A stretch of DNA of 64,000 nucleotides. Origin: Fragum whitleyi. Taxonomy: Eukaryota > Mollusca > Bivalvia > Cardiida > Cardiidae. Shown here in pieces: positions 20,986 through 32,460 of this stretch. The position numbers and the translations under genes were made by a program. The notes under the pieces are model-generated. The model did not search any database. It worked only from the letters and a program-made list of their open reading frames with translations, and had not been told where the DNA came from. Position 1 is the first letter of the stretch, and every line of letters starts with the position of its first letter. The stretch spans positions 93,173,232 through 93,237,231 of the forward strand of contig OX411544.1 of the NCBI GenBank assembly GCA_948146395.1, in the 5' to 3' direction.

Positions 20986-21145
20986 GGTAGTGGACCCTTA
21001 ATGGATCCGCAACATTTCGGAACACATGGTCTTCCACAATGTTAACGGAGGTTTCCTAATGTCGGAAATCATTAGAAAACTTTGGTTAACACCGTTAAAT
21101 TTCATGACTTCCGAAACATTGCGGACCTATTGTGGGTCCACTACC
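20986..21145. mobile_element. TTAA-flanked fold-back MITE, family 2
   Basis: GGTAGTGGACCC at the left and GGGTCCACTACC at the right, each flanked by TTAA (20982-85, 21146-49). Internal arms CCGCAACATTTCGGAA / TTCCGAAACATTGCGG. The same element recurs at 57740. The TTAA target is typical of piggyBac-type insertion. Confidence 0.85.
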
Positions 21146-21215
21146 TTAAACACCCTTTCGATGAATAGTACAAGTCAGAGGGTGACTTTCTTCTCGGTTC
21201 ATCATTTTTAAAATA

Positions 21216-21482
21216 TGTGTCCCGTCACGCGAAAAAGGGACCATCTGGGAACTCCGTAAAATATATATTTCCAAAAGAGATTGGGTTCAGCGTAGGTCAA
21301 CCAGAGGTCACGTTTCAAAAATTCTTTCACTCCATTCCAAGGTAGATTTTTCATTCTAGATTCAGAAAATAAGCAAGGTACGAAAATTTTCGACCTCAGT
21401 CAGTCTGCGCAAACCGCGCAGTCTGACTAGGGTCGACGCCTTACGCACTACCCAGATAGTCCCTTTTCGCGTGAGGGACACA
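21216..21482. mobile_element. TA-flanked MITE, family 1, complete copy
   Basis: Ends TGTGTCCCGTCACGCGAAAA and the complement of TTTTCGCGTGAGGGACACA with TA on both flanks. The internal palindrome CAGTCTGCGCAAACCGCGCA then GTCTGACTAGGGTCG is conserved with the copy at 18944. Confidence 0.88.
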
Positions 21483-21599
21483 TATATCAATGTTAATTCC
21501 TATGTGTGTTAATAAGGGGGGAGGGTTTAAAATGTCTAAAATGTAAGTCTATGTTGTAGGTATTTATTTGAACCGTATTGATCAGACGATTTCAATAAG

Positions 21600-21725
21600 T
21601 ACCCACAACGTATGTCAGCGTAAATGTAACGTATATCGACGTATGGGTAGCGTATGCAAGCGAACGAATAACGTATGGATAACGTATGTAAGCGTATGAA
21701 TAACGTATAAAAACGTTTGACTAAG
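21600..21725 (+). repeat. Array of CGTATG words at 10-11 bp spacing
   Basis: Words such as AGCGTAAATG, TAACGTATAT, GACGTATGGG, TAGCGTATGC, ATAACGTATGG and AAGCGTATGA follow each other every 10-11 bases for about 120 bp. The spacer letters vary while the CGTA core is kept. Related tracts lie at 36240-36535 and 51960-52630. Confidence 0.75.
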
Positions 21726-22277
21726 TTGTCTTAGGTTATCGGTGGACAACAAGCTGATCAGATTCCTAGAAAAACAAGAGGTATATGACTTGAGCCTCAG
21801 ACGCTCTATTGACTCCACTGATGATTGAAAGAAAGAGGCATGGTAGGACTACGAGATAAAATTACTGATAAACGAATATTTTAGAGAAATGACTTTCTAA
21901 ATAAAGAAAACCAAGATTCTAGAAAATGCTATTTAAATCAAATTCAAATATGACCTCCTTTCTGGTTAAATTTGCTGTACTTGATAAATAGCAAAATTGA
22001 TGATAAAATCAGTATGTGCAAATTTGAGGACAACCCGATAAAAGCTTTGAAATATTTAGTGGTGTTTTAGTCTGGTATCCATAAGGCGGTTTTTTTTCAC
22101 AAGATACGTAAGGAACGCGCTCTTCTTCGAAAGAAACACCCTTCTTTTCATAGCACTCATATAACCATTCTACATATGATCGAAGAATTCATTGTAAACT
22201 GTGGACTACATTGTGATAATGGGGATATTTGGTTTGAGATTTGATATTTCCCATTCCCATGAGACTTGAAAGACCTG

Positions 22278-22530
22278 GGCCCGAGGTTATAAACATTTAG
22301 AGAACGTCTCTAATAGAGAATGATTCTTATTCTCTTACCGCTGAGAATCGGCTCATGGGAGAATTTTGACAAAAGGAAGATTATAAACGTCTTCAATCAC
22401 GTTCTCAACAGAGTAAATTTTTTACGCGAATAAACCAGTCTATTCTCATAATTAATTTATTTTTATATGAGCATAAGCGGCAATTTTCTGTTTCCACCGT
22501 AAACAAAATGGCGGTACATCAGTCGCTTCG
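22278..22530. repeat. Repeat end with GGGCCCGAGGTTATAAAC
   Basis: Begins CTGGGCCCGAGGTTATAAAC followed by AGAGAACGTCTCTAATAGAGAATG. An inverted relative ends at 35592 (GTTTATAACCTCGGGCCC). The far edge is not defined. Also holds CAAAATGGCGG at about 22505. Confidence 0.5.
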
Positions 22531-23600
22531 AGACATTTTTACGTCGAACCAAGGCGGTTAAACCTATGTCTGGGATAAAAATGGTTTAATCTTGATCTAC
22601 ACCTTGGACAGATTGCACAAAGAATCTTCTACTTCGTCTATTGAATGACAGACGGTCGAAAAGATGACATTGCTTTGGGTATGTTTTCCAACACCGTTCG
22701 GTTATCATATTTCGCGCACCTAACTCACTCTACGCCCGACTGGGTAATCATACCTATGCAACAGAATTACTTTCTGTATACCACGAATTTATCTTTCTTT
22801 AAAGCACCGTTTCTTTATGAAAATGGGATAGAATGGCTACAGAAGGGATTCACTGGAACCCCCAATTACCCCCCCACCTCACCCATATCGATCCGTTTAT
22901 GGGCCTGACGACTAAGAGCGTGTTAGGAGTTATATCGAGCAGTCAGTTGCTTTTTCGATATCCTAAGACTATCCCAAGATCATCTTTTGTGCAGTGGTGG
23001 ATCTAGACACCGTTTGTGGGGAGATGGTCTCATATCTTTTTTTTTCATGCTCAATTTTAAAAACAATTGGAAAAAAAGAACATTACTGGTTGGAGACCAA
23101 TTCTTGCCATAGTTTAGGGTCATAAAGTCCCAATGACAAAAAGGCCCAGTTTACAAAAAGGCCTAGGCCAAAAGCGACCACTTTGAAAAATGACCAAAAA
23201 GGCGCATTGAATAAAGCGGGTGATAAAGTGATGTCATAGAGAGTCAACTTTTGGTTATTGTTTGAAATGAAAAAATAACGCAGGTGTCAAAGCCTTGGAG
23301 GTATTATTTTGATAAATGGCAATGTATATATTTCATGTCTTCTGCTTTGTAGCATCATTTCCAATCCACACAAAGGATAAACACTAGGATGTTTCTAGAG
23401 TAAAATTATTATAAATGATTTGAAAAATAAGATACATAAATATATCAAACAGGTATTTGAAACATTGCAGGTCAGTATTTCTGGGCATATTTGTCACATT
23501 CAAGAGTGGGCCTTTTTGGTCAACTCTGATAGTGGGCCTTTTTGACCCTGGCCTTTCTGTCACTGGGCCTTTTTGACCTGGTACCCTCGCCACATACCAG

Positions 23601-23730
23601 CCTTACGTTCACAATGAAAACATTAGAGAAGCGCTTTCGAAATGATACCTCACTTTGCACGTATGTGCATGTGCAAAGCGGGATATCATCTCAAAACGCT
23701 TGTGAATCATTTTTTCATCCTGAACACAGG
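23601..23730. mobile_element. Fold-back element, family 3
   Basis: Central GCACGTATGTGCATGTGCAA next to CACTTTGC/GCAAAGCGGG arms, and outer CCTTACGTTCACAATGA / TCATCCTGAACACAGG arms. A diverged copy of the element at 15624. Confidence 0.7.
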
Positions 23731-23862
23731 ACTGTTCTTGCTAACTTTTCTCAGTAAAGACGCAATATTCATTGAAAACAAATTATTTTCTGAATAGAAG
23801 AGGTTGTTGTCTACACACGTGTAACTTATAATTTAGTAAGGTTTCCTTTCTGTCTTTAACAG

Positions 23863-26800
23863 GGTGGTTGGCAAGATCTGGTTCTCAGCAAGAATTGGTC
23901 TCTAACCAGTAGTAAGTTTCAGCCTCATTTACAGAAATCTTGAAACTTGAAGGTTTATAAATGGCATTTGAAAGAAAATTAGTTTGGTAGTTGGTCATCC
24001 CCACACATCCAGCCCATGATAATTGAGTTTTTAAGTCAATATCAAAGACTGTATCGACTGAGCTAATCAGTCTGAGAGCATTGTAAATGCAAACAAAATG
24101 TAAAATATTTCACAGGAAAAGGGGCCTAATTGATTTTTGCTTAGAATATTACTGTTGACGCAATAAAGTCTACAAATATTATTGGATTCCCTTGAAAGAC
24201 TCACAGGATGATAAGGAAGGTTCCTATTGAAAATGGGGGCTGATCTGTTCGAAAAAATGTGAAAATGTACCTTATGGAATTTCCATCAAAATATTCTTGT
24301 TGATGTGATAATGTTAAGTCCACAAATGATATCGGATTTCCTTGAAACTTTCAAGGGATGATAGAAGGATCATAATGAATAACAACAGCTAAACAAGAGG
24401 GCCGTTGGCCCTGGGTCGCTCACCTGAGAAAAAAGCTTCATTACCTAGGTATGTCCATGCAACCACAGAAAAAGAGATTTTCACTTATTCAATAAGATAA
24501 CATTTGAAATAATCCTCCCCCCCTCTGCTCCTCCCCTGGTCATTAGTTATTTAAGCTTTTTTCATAAAAGGTCTGTGATCAGCTAATCTATGCCAGATAT
24601 ACAGGCTGAGTCTGAGACTTTTAAAGTTTTCTTTAATGAGTTGATCAATCCATGTCAAATATAAAGGCTGTAGGGATTCAAAATTCTCAACAAAGCACTC
24701 ACCCTCCCCCAAGATGCTCTGCACCTGGTGAATCTACAGTCATGATTTTAGCTAATTGAATTGATGTCCATATGCTTATCATCCATGCCAATATTGAAGT
24801 CTGTAGGGCTCCTGGTTCATTAAAGGATGAAGGTTAAAGTTACAAAATTTTCACAAAAGTACTACCCCCTCCCCCCTGATGCTCTGCACTTGGTGGCATT
24901 ACAGTCATGATTTTAGCTATATTTATTAAGGTCTATGAGCTGATCCTCCATGCCAATTTTCAAGTCTGTAGGGCTTGTGGTTCAGAAGAAGAAGAAGGTT
25001 AAGGATTACAAAATTTTCACAAAAGTACTACCCTCTCCCCCCTGGTGCTCCGCACCTGGTGAAGCTACAGTCATGATTTTAGCTATCTATATTGAGGTCC
25101 ATAAGCTGATCATCCATGCCAATATTCAACTCTGTCAGGCTCCTGTTTCAGAAGAAGAAGAAGGTTAAAGATTACAAAATTGTCACAAAAGTACTACCCT
25201 CTCCCCCCTGGTGCTCCGCACCTGGTGAATCTACAGTCATGATTTAAGCTATTAATATTAAAGTCCATATGCTGATCATCCATGCCAATATTCAAATCTG
25301 TCAGGCTCCTGGTTCAGAAGAAGAAGAAGGTTAAAGATTACAAAATTTTCACAAAAGTACTACCCTCTCCCCCCTGGTGCTCCGCACCTGGCAGCCCAAA
25401 AGATATGATTTTAAATATTTATATTAAGGTCTATGAGCTGATCATTCATGCCAATATTCAAATCTGTCAGGCTCCTGGTTCACAAGAAGAAGAAGGTTAA
25501 AGATTACAAAATTTTCACAAAAGTACTTCCCTCTCCCCCCTGGTGCTCCGCACCTGGCAGCCCAACAGATATGATTTTAGCTATTTTTATTAAGGTCTAT
25601 GAGCGGATCCTCCATGTCAATTTTCAAGTCTGTAGGGCTTGTGGTTCTGAAGAAGATGAAGGTTAAAGATTACAAAATTGTCACAAAAGTACTACCCTCT
25701 CCCCCCTGGTGCTCCGCACCTGGCAGCCCAACAGATATGATTTTAAATATTTATATTAAGGTCTATGAGCTGATCATCCATGCCAATTTTCAAGTCTGTA
25801 GGGCTTGTGGTTCAGAAGAAGAAGAAGGTTAAAGATTTCAAAATTTTCACAAAAGTACTACCCCCTCCCCCCTGGTGCTCCGCACCTGGTGAAGCTACAG
25901 TCATGATTTTAGCTATCTATATTGAGGTCCATAAGCTGATCATCCATGCCAATATTCAACTCTGTCAGGCTCCTGTTTCAGAAGAAGAAGGTTAAAGATT
26001 ACAAAATTGTCACAAAAGTACTACCCTCTCCCCCCTGGTGCTCCGCACCTGGTGAATCTACAGTCATGATTTAAGCTATTAATATTAAAGTCCATATGCT
26101 GATCATCCATGCCAATATTCAAATCTGTCAGGCTCCTGGTTCAGAAGAAGAAGAAGGTTAAAGATTACAAAATTTTCACAAAAGTACTACCCTCTCCCCC
26201 CTGGTGCTCCGCACCTGGCAGCCCAAAAGATATGATTTTAAATATTTATATTAAGGTCTATGAGCTGATCATTCATGCCAATATTCAAATCTGTCAGGCT
26301 CCTGGTTCACAAGAAGAAGAAGGTTAAAGATTACAAAATTTTCACAAAAGTACTTCCCTCTCCCCCCTGGTGCTCCGCACCTGGCAGCCCAACAGATATG
26401 ATTTTAGCTATTTTTATTAAGGTCTATGAGCGGATCCTCCATGTCAATTTTCAAGTCTGTAGGGCTTGTGGTTCTGAAGAAGATGAAGGTTAAAGATTAC
26501 AAAATTGTCACAAAAGTACTACCCTCTCCCCCCTGGTGCTCCGCACCTGGCAGCCCAACAGATATGATTTTAAATATTTATATTAAGGTCTATGAGCTGA
26601 TCATCCATGCCAATATTCAAATCTGTCAGGCTCCTGGTTCACAAGAAGAAGAAGGTTAAAGATTTCAAAATTTTCACAAAAGTACTACCCCCTCCCCCCT
26701 GGTGCTCCGCACCTGGCAGCCCAACAGATATGATTTTAGCTATTTTTATTAAGGTCTATGAGCTGATCATCCATGCCAATTTTCAAGTCTGTAGGGCTTG

Positions 26801-29378
26801 TGGTTCCGAAGAAGAAGAAGCTTAAAGATTACAAAATTTACCCAAAGTACTACCCCCTCCCCCCTGGTGCTCCGCACCTGGTGGCCCGAAAGATATGATT
26901 TTAGCTATTTTAATTTAGGTCTATGAACTGATCATCCATGCCAAGTTTTAAGTCTGTAGGACTACTGGTTGAGAAGAAGAAGAATTTTAAAGATTTTCTT
27001 CAAATTTCACCTTTTGTTGCCATAGCAACCAGAGTTTTTCATGGATTTCAATTCTTTTAGCTATTTTTGAAGGGGACCACCTAAGCAACATTTCTGTAAA
27101 ATTTGGTGTTAATTGGCCTAGTAGTTTAGGAGGAGATGTCGTTTAAAGAAATTGTTGACGGACGCCGGACGACGACCGACGGACGGACGCCGGAAGAAAG
27201 GTGATCACAATAGCTCACATGAGCACTTCGTGCTCAGGTGAGCTAAAAAGTTAAATTGCTTAACAAAATTAATTTAATTTTCTGCATGTGACAGGGATTA
27301 TTTTGGGATGGGCCGAACTGATCTTGAGGACAAACTATTTGTTATAGGCTAAATCTGATTACAATTTTGGATGGGCCCCATATATAATCTATTCAAATCT
27401 GCTGCTTATTTTATTCTAGGATAGGTATTAAGGATTCTTGGGCCCACCACTTTTTCCCATTGGCCCATCAATTTTGCACATGGCCTATCAAAATCTTAGA
27501 TTTTATATGTATTTGAATAGGCCATGGGCCATTGGCCCATTTCAATGGCCCATTCTGAGTTTGGTCCAGATATATCCCTGATGTGACATCCAGTTAAATT
27601 GAATTATTTGTTGATGTTTGGTCAATTGATATTTTGATTTTGATCTTTTACAGCCCCAACTGGAAAGGTGACAGATGTGGGTTAATTTGCCGAGGGTATC
27701 CATGGAGTCTAACCACTGATTGTAGTAGTGACTGTGAGTATTTTTAAATAAAACTACAAAATGTAAGCCAAAATTGAACAAAGAGTTACAAAAAATAGGA
27801 ATTAAAAGTATTTGTTCATAAGCCAATAATAGGAAAACTCCAAAATACATTTGTATGTCATATTTTTTATAATTTCATTGTTTTCAAAGAAACCAAAAAA
27901 AAAAAAATGACTCAGCTGTGTACTTCATGAAACGTTAATTGCATTTCCCTTTTGCACATGCTATGCTTTTCAAAAATCTCTTTTTTAGAGGTCAAGATGA
28001 GGCTGTTTTCATTTATAAAAACTGAAAATCAAAGATTGAGGAAATCTTAGTGAAGAAAAGAAATTGTTTTCAATAAATCTTACCTGAAAATTTTCATTAC
28101 AGAAACATGCCTAACCATAAGATTGCACTTGTTTTGAGTAGTTATTTGTAACCTCATGGAACTTTGTTTTGTCACCATCTTTTGATCTGGAAAGTGTTTA
28201 TTTGAAATGCTGCATTTCTTATTGTCTTGTGAAAAGGAAAGTTCCACAGAGGTTGAATCAAATTTATTTTCAGTGAGTCTTGATTATTTCAGACTGACAA
28301 AAATACTTTGATTTATGAAAGAAAATAACATTTACTATATTAATCATGGTTCCTTACTCATTCAGGCTTATTTTCATTTTCATCCTATTATTAATTTCAC
28401 AAAAACCTACTACATGTTTTTAGCTCACCTGAGCACAACATGCTCAAGGGGAGCTTTTAGGACCACCCTGTGTCCATCATGTGTCGTCCATTGTCAATAA
28501 CCTTAAAAAATTTTCTTCTCCTGAACCACTAAGCTGATTTCAACGAAACTTTACCACAATGTTCCTTGGGCGACCCTTTTCGAAAATTATTTGCAAAATT
28601 TTGATTGACCCCATTAAAATGGGCATGGCAGGGTGGGGCCTATTTTGAGCCCGAAATCCTTGAAAGACATCTCCTCCTGAACCATAAGCTGATTTCAGTG
28701 AAACTTAACCAGAATGTTCCTTGGGTGACCCTCTTCAAAATTGATTGCGATATTTTGATTGGCCCATAAGTATGGGCGTGGCAGGGCGGGGTTGATTTTG
28801 AGCCTGGAATCTTTGAACGACATCTCCTCCTGAACCACTTGGTCGATTTCAATGAAATTTTAACAGAATATTCCTTTGATGACCCCCTTCATAGATTGTT
28901 AGCAAAATTTCTATTGGTCCTCAAATATTGTAGTGGCAGGGCAGGGCTTATTTTGAGTCTCCTCATTAATAAATGGGTGGGCAGTTTTTTTTTTATCAAT
29001 TTAAATTCTTGAAATAACATTTTTTCAACAATTAGGCAAATCATATGTGAATGAAACTTAGCCAGAAGTTTCTTGGATGAGATCCACTAGACCAATAAAA
29101 TTCAAGTGAGCGGTTTAAGGCCATTCTTTCTCTCTTGTTTTCTCCTTTATTAGTATTTCATCTATTTAAAACATGATTGAAATATGACAAATAACTTTTA
29201 AAAGTAAATTCTATTTTTCTCCCTTTGTTTACTCTCCTATAGATCACTTATTTCAAATTTCTGTCTCCCATACTTTTACTACAACCTTTTTTTTACAGAT
29301 TCACAGACTGGTGCTGGCAGGAGAAAACAGTTTAACATGTACATTGATGTAATTTACCAGACATCTATACCTTATTAG
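23863..29378 (+). CDS. Three putative C-terminal exons of an unrecognised gene
   Basis: Three short segments with good splice borders join in one open frame. They are 23863-23911 (after TCTTTAACAG, before GTAAGT; phase 2 at its end), 27654-27733 (after TTTTACAG, before GTGAGTA; phase 1 at its end) and 29299-29378 (after TTTTTTTACAG, ending TAG). The phases agree at both joins. The middle exon encodes a cysteine- and tryptophan-bearing stretch NWKGDRCGLICRGYPWSL followed by DCSSD, which looks like an extracellular protein. The last exon encodes a polar tail with FNMYIDVIYQ. I do not recognise the family. Upstream exons were not found. The introns host the HINE-like elements at 24391 and 28420. 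Chance agreement of three small exons is possible. Confidence 0.4.
24391..27246 (+). mobile_element. HINE-like (non-autonomous Helentron-type) element with satellite core
   Basis: 5' end: AAACAAG, hairpin AGGGCCGTTGGCCCT, spacer, then subterminal repeat GCTCACCTGAG (24418-24428). 3' end: hairpin GAGCAC-TTC-GTGCTC (27221-27235), then the inverse repeat CTCAGGTGAGC (27233-27243) and CTAA. This layout of subterminal inverted repeats, a 3' hairpin near a CTRR end and an internal tandem array is what is known of Helentron-derived HINEs. It carries no protein. A GACGGACGCCGG-rich stretch precedes the 3' end. Confidence 0.8.
24700..26990 (+). repeat. 166-bp tandem satellite with duplicated five-unit block
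   Basis: About 13 units containing 'CATGCCAATATTCAA', 'CAGAAGAAGAAGAAGGTTAA', 'CACAAAAGTACTACCC' and 'CTGGTGCTCCGCACCTGG'. A five-unit block of about 830 bp beginning near 24950 repeats from about 25780 almost without change. The copies differ by one 3-bp AAG deletion at 25981-25990 (repeat distance 827 instead of 830). The short open frames across it are a by-product of the repeat. Confidence 0.92.
27247..28419. other. Intronic-type sequence around the 27654 exon
   Basis: Contains a run of GGCCCAT/ATGGCC words at about 27425-27550 (repeated 'TTGGCCCAT') and an A-tract near 27894. No further exon is supported apart from 27654-27733. Confidence 0.4.
28420..29140 (-). mobile_element. HINE-like element, minus orientation
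   Basis: On + it opens TTAGCTCACCTGAGCACAAC then ATGCTC (the reversed 3' end: CTAA, subterminal repeat, hairpin). It closes AAGTGAGCGGTTTAAGGCCA then TTCTTTCTCTCTTGTTT (reversed, decayed 5' end). Inside are three ~120-bp units with 'CTCCTGAACCA', 'GATTTCA' and 'GTTCCTTGGGTGACCC'. Confidence 0.75.
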
Positions 29379-30250
29379 AAAACAGACATTAACAAGTCAA
29401 CTTGAGGACACTTCCTGACAAGTGATACAAAATATTGTTCACCATCCTGGTAGTCAGCTCATGCATACAGTGTCTGATTAACCTTTATCTGCTGTTCACA
29501 GTATATTCCGTTTGTACACAAAGCTTTGGCATATAGAGTAGACTAAATCAGTCTGATCTATGCCAAAACTGCCTTCTGTCTGCTCATTATTTGTGGTTAA
29601 AACTTGAACCAGATGATTTTCATGCCCCTAGAAAGAATATTGCATTTGAATTTCAATTCAATTTAGCCGGATAGTGGTTAAGAATAACTTTTACAATTTA
29701 AGTTAATTTCACCAACTGTTGACATTCTCTTTTTCTTCTCAAAATATATCAATTCTCCATCATATAGTTATCACCTTTAAACAATAATTAAATGAGTGCT
29801 TATAGTGAATGTGTATGAAGTTGTTGTCTAGAGGTTCTTGCAAGACTGTTTTTCGATCCTAAATTTTGACAAGGTGGATAAGCTTTTTTTTGCTGATTAA
29901 AGTTTGATTTAAGATTTATTACTGTCATACAAAATAGGATCATATGATAATATCCAATCTGCGTCAATGAAGTTGAAACTTTTCACTTTTATGAGGTTAT
30001 TTGATATGCTGGCCGTTCTAACATCAACAATAAGTAGCCAACAGTGATAAACCTCTGCTGCATATAATTCTTCTCAAATTGATTACTCAGAATTACTGCC
30101 CATATGAATGGTATTTTCTTGGTTGAAGTGTCACATAGAATTGATATATCAGTTTGATTATGAAGAGTAATAATAGATTGAGCCCATGTTTGCGGTGAGC
30201 AAGACATAGTTTTTACCATAAAAATCTGTATATGTGTGTAAGAGTGCTAA

Positions 30251-30524
30251 GCCGCCACCTATAGCGCAGGTGGTTAGGCATAAGACTTCCAATCTGGAAG
30301 TCGTGGGTTGGATCCCCTGTGGCGGCAAATATCCTTTCCGACGTTTGTCTCTCACCAATGGGTAGATAATCGTTTACCTATGTGAGATAGCAGTCGGAGG
30401 CTAGGAAAGGGTGTAATGGTAGTACAGGTGAAAGAAATACCAGGAATCCATTGTTAGGTGCTCCGGCCGCGGCGATATAACTGCGAAATTGTTGAAAGCG
30501 GTGTAAAACCCATTCAAACAAACA
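30251..30524 (+). mobile_element. tRNA-derived SINE, full length, with 13-bp target duplication
   Basis: A tRNA-like head at 30251-30326 has a perfect 7-bp acceptor stem GCCGCCA/TGGCGGC, an A-box region TAGCGCAGGTGG and a B-box-like GGTTGGATCCC (one step from consensus). A ~200-bp body follows, ending GTTGAAAGCGGTGTAAAACC then CATTCAAACAAACA, a tail of the kind seen in widespread invertebrate SINEs. The duplication GTAAGAGTGCTAA is exact at 30238-30250 and 30525-30537. Perfect duplication suggests a fairly young insertion. Confidence 0.92.
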
Positions 30525-31589
30525 GTAAGAGTGCTAATCCGTTAGTCTGTCTGATTTTGTTCCGGCAATACTCTGTCAAGGATGAATTTCAAAATAACTT
30601 GGCACAATGATTCACCATCATGAGCTATTGTGCTATTTAAAAGAAATTTTCAGATGGCTCGGAGGTTAAGTTCACAGCACAAGGTCAAATACAAAAATGA
30701 GGGTTGACTGCAGCTGTCCTCACACACACAGTGACAACCACCTTATTAAATGTTAGCCAAAACTTTTGCATTCTGAACTCTGGGCTGGTTTTGAAATATA
30801 TCCCATAGAATCAGGTTGCCTTTAAAATTGTTTATGTGGCATCTGTGGCTTGTGTCAGAGGGCAAAAATGCCTCCCTTTGACACTTGTTTTTGTTAGCAC
30901 TAGCTCAAGGGAAAAATTTAATGCATTTTCAGCTGCAGAAAGTAACAAATTTAATGCTTTAAATTTATGATGAAGAAAAAATATTTGACATGTCATAACT
31001 GTTAAAAGATTTTGATGGCAATTAGACTAGTGTTTAAAAAATAAAAGGTGTCTAATAGATAACAATTTGTTTGTTTTGATTCAAAAATCAACTTACTAAA
31101 GTTTTTCAGTTTTATGGTATTTAACCCTTGTTATGCTGAACCCGGAATATTCCTGCTTTGGCAGGAGCTATTTTATGTGCAGTCTGATGTTAGTCTACAC
31201 CACTTTTTTCTCATTTTTAAACCAGAATTGTCAATATGGTGAGTTTTTCAAATAAGATTTGACCTACTGTTGGTACATTCAGTGCTTTTTGCCCTTTGAT
31301 TTTGATGAAAATTTTTGGCCAAAATTAATGCAGCATGACAAGGATTAAATTATATGAGGTTTGTGCATATATGACTTCCTGTCATTTTGCTTGTTCACCT
31401 AGATTTCATGAAGCAGTCGTTTGCTTATCCTACCAAAGGTCAATATAATCATTGCCTGAAAAGAAAGGGTGCAAACATCTGTGGGTAAAAGAGAGTCATA
31501 ATTTGCATGACTTTTACCAAATATTGAGGGAAACTTACCCACGCTGTGTTTGAACCCTACTACTACTACCTTAGGTCTGATAATAAAGA

Positions 31590-31720
31590 GCCTACAGAGG
31601 TAGTACTGGTGAGAGAAATGCCAGGAATCCCTTGTAGGTGCCATCCCCATAATATAGCTGGAAGATTGTTGAAAAGGGCTGGACCCCTTTTAAACAAACA
31701 GGACCCCATTTAAACAAACA
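31590..31720 (+). mobile_element. 5'-truncated SINE of the same family
   Basis: Shares GGTAGTACTGGTGAGAGAAA then TGCCAGGAATCC, ATATAGCTG and ATTGTTGAAAAGGG with the body of the SINE at 30251. It ends in two AAACAAACA-type tails; no tRNA head is present. Confidence 0.75.
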
Positions 31721-31823
31721 AATCTTTTTCCTATATATAGTATAGTTACATTATAAAAATCCATTTAGACATATCTATCTTATAAAAACAGAACTTTCCC
31801 TATTTAGAATCAATTCTTTTATA

Positions 31824-32070
31824 TGTGAGCCGTCACGCGAAAAGGGACCATCTGGACACTTAGTTAAACTAATATTTGAAAAAGAGATTGGATCAAGAAC
31901 AGGCCGCATTTCAAAACTTCTTTCACCTAAAGGTAGATTGATTAATATAGATTCAGATAATAAGTAAAGTGCAAAAGGTTTCGACCCTTGTCAGTCTGCA
32001 CATTCCACACAGTTTGATGAGGGTCGACTTTTTACGCATCCCAAATGGTCCCTTTTTGTGAGACGGATCA
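31824..32070. mobile_element. TA-flanked MITE, family 1, complete copy
   Basis: Ends TGTGAGCCGTCACGCGAAAA and the complement of CCTTTTTGTGAGACGGATCA with TA flanks. The central palindrome has decayed (GTCAGTCTGCACATTCCACA). Confidence 0.82.
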
Positions 32071-32214
32071 TATATATACATGTATATACATTTTGAAAAG
32101 TGGCTTTCCATTTAAGGTTTAGCCTACACTTTCTGTCCATCTTTTGGCCTCCTCCAAAATTTTCCTGTAAACTTCTTGTGAACTTCCATATCTGACTGAT
32201 TTTCTTATTGATTA

Positions 32215-32460
32215 ATATTTGAAAGCCAGTGGAGAGATACAGGCCCTTTTGGGCCTCTTGTTTTAATTAATAGCTCGGTTGTTTTCGGAGAAAACCTAAG
32301 GTATAAAGATCACTTTAGCGTAACAACATTTAACCATGATCATATATCTGTTTTTATTGACAATATCTTCATGAAACTTGGCATGTATGTTCACAATCAG
32401 AGCTTTCCAGACTATCAAAGGGGATATCTCTGGAAGCATTTTTCTTGTTTGACTTAGATT
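32215..32460 (-). mobile_element. Adjacent remnants of two HINE-like families
   Basis: CCAGTGGAGAGATACAGGCC then CTTTTGGGCCTCTTGTTT (to 32264) is a reversed 5' end with hairpin AGGCCCTTTTGGGCCT. It is followed directly by TAGCTCGGTTGTTTTCGGAG then AAAACC, the 3' end of the family seen complete at 63122-63394. The second copy is 5'-truncated near 32460. Confidence 0.65.

Noticed and set aside
24950..26825. Serial 71-77-codon frames
   Set aside because: Each is one or more units of the 166-bp satellite read in the same frame; they start and stop with the repeat.
24700..26990. CRISPR-like array
   Set aside because: The whole 166-bp unit repeats with no unique spacers, and the genome is eukaryotic.
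30251..30326. Functional tRNA gene (Gly-like anticodon loop)
   Set aside because: T stem is imperfect, the B box deviates, and it is joined to a SINE body flanked by a target duplication.
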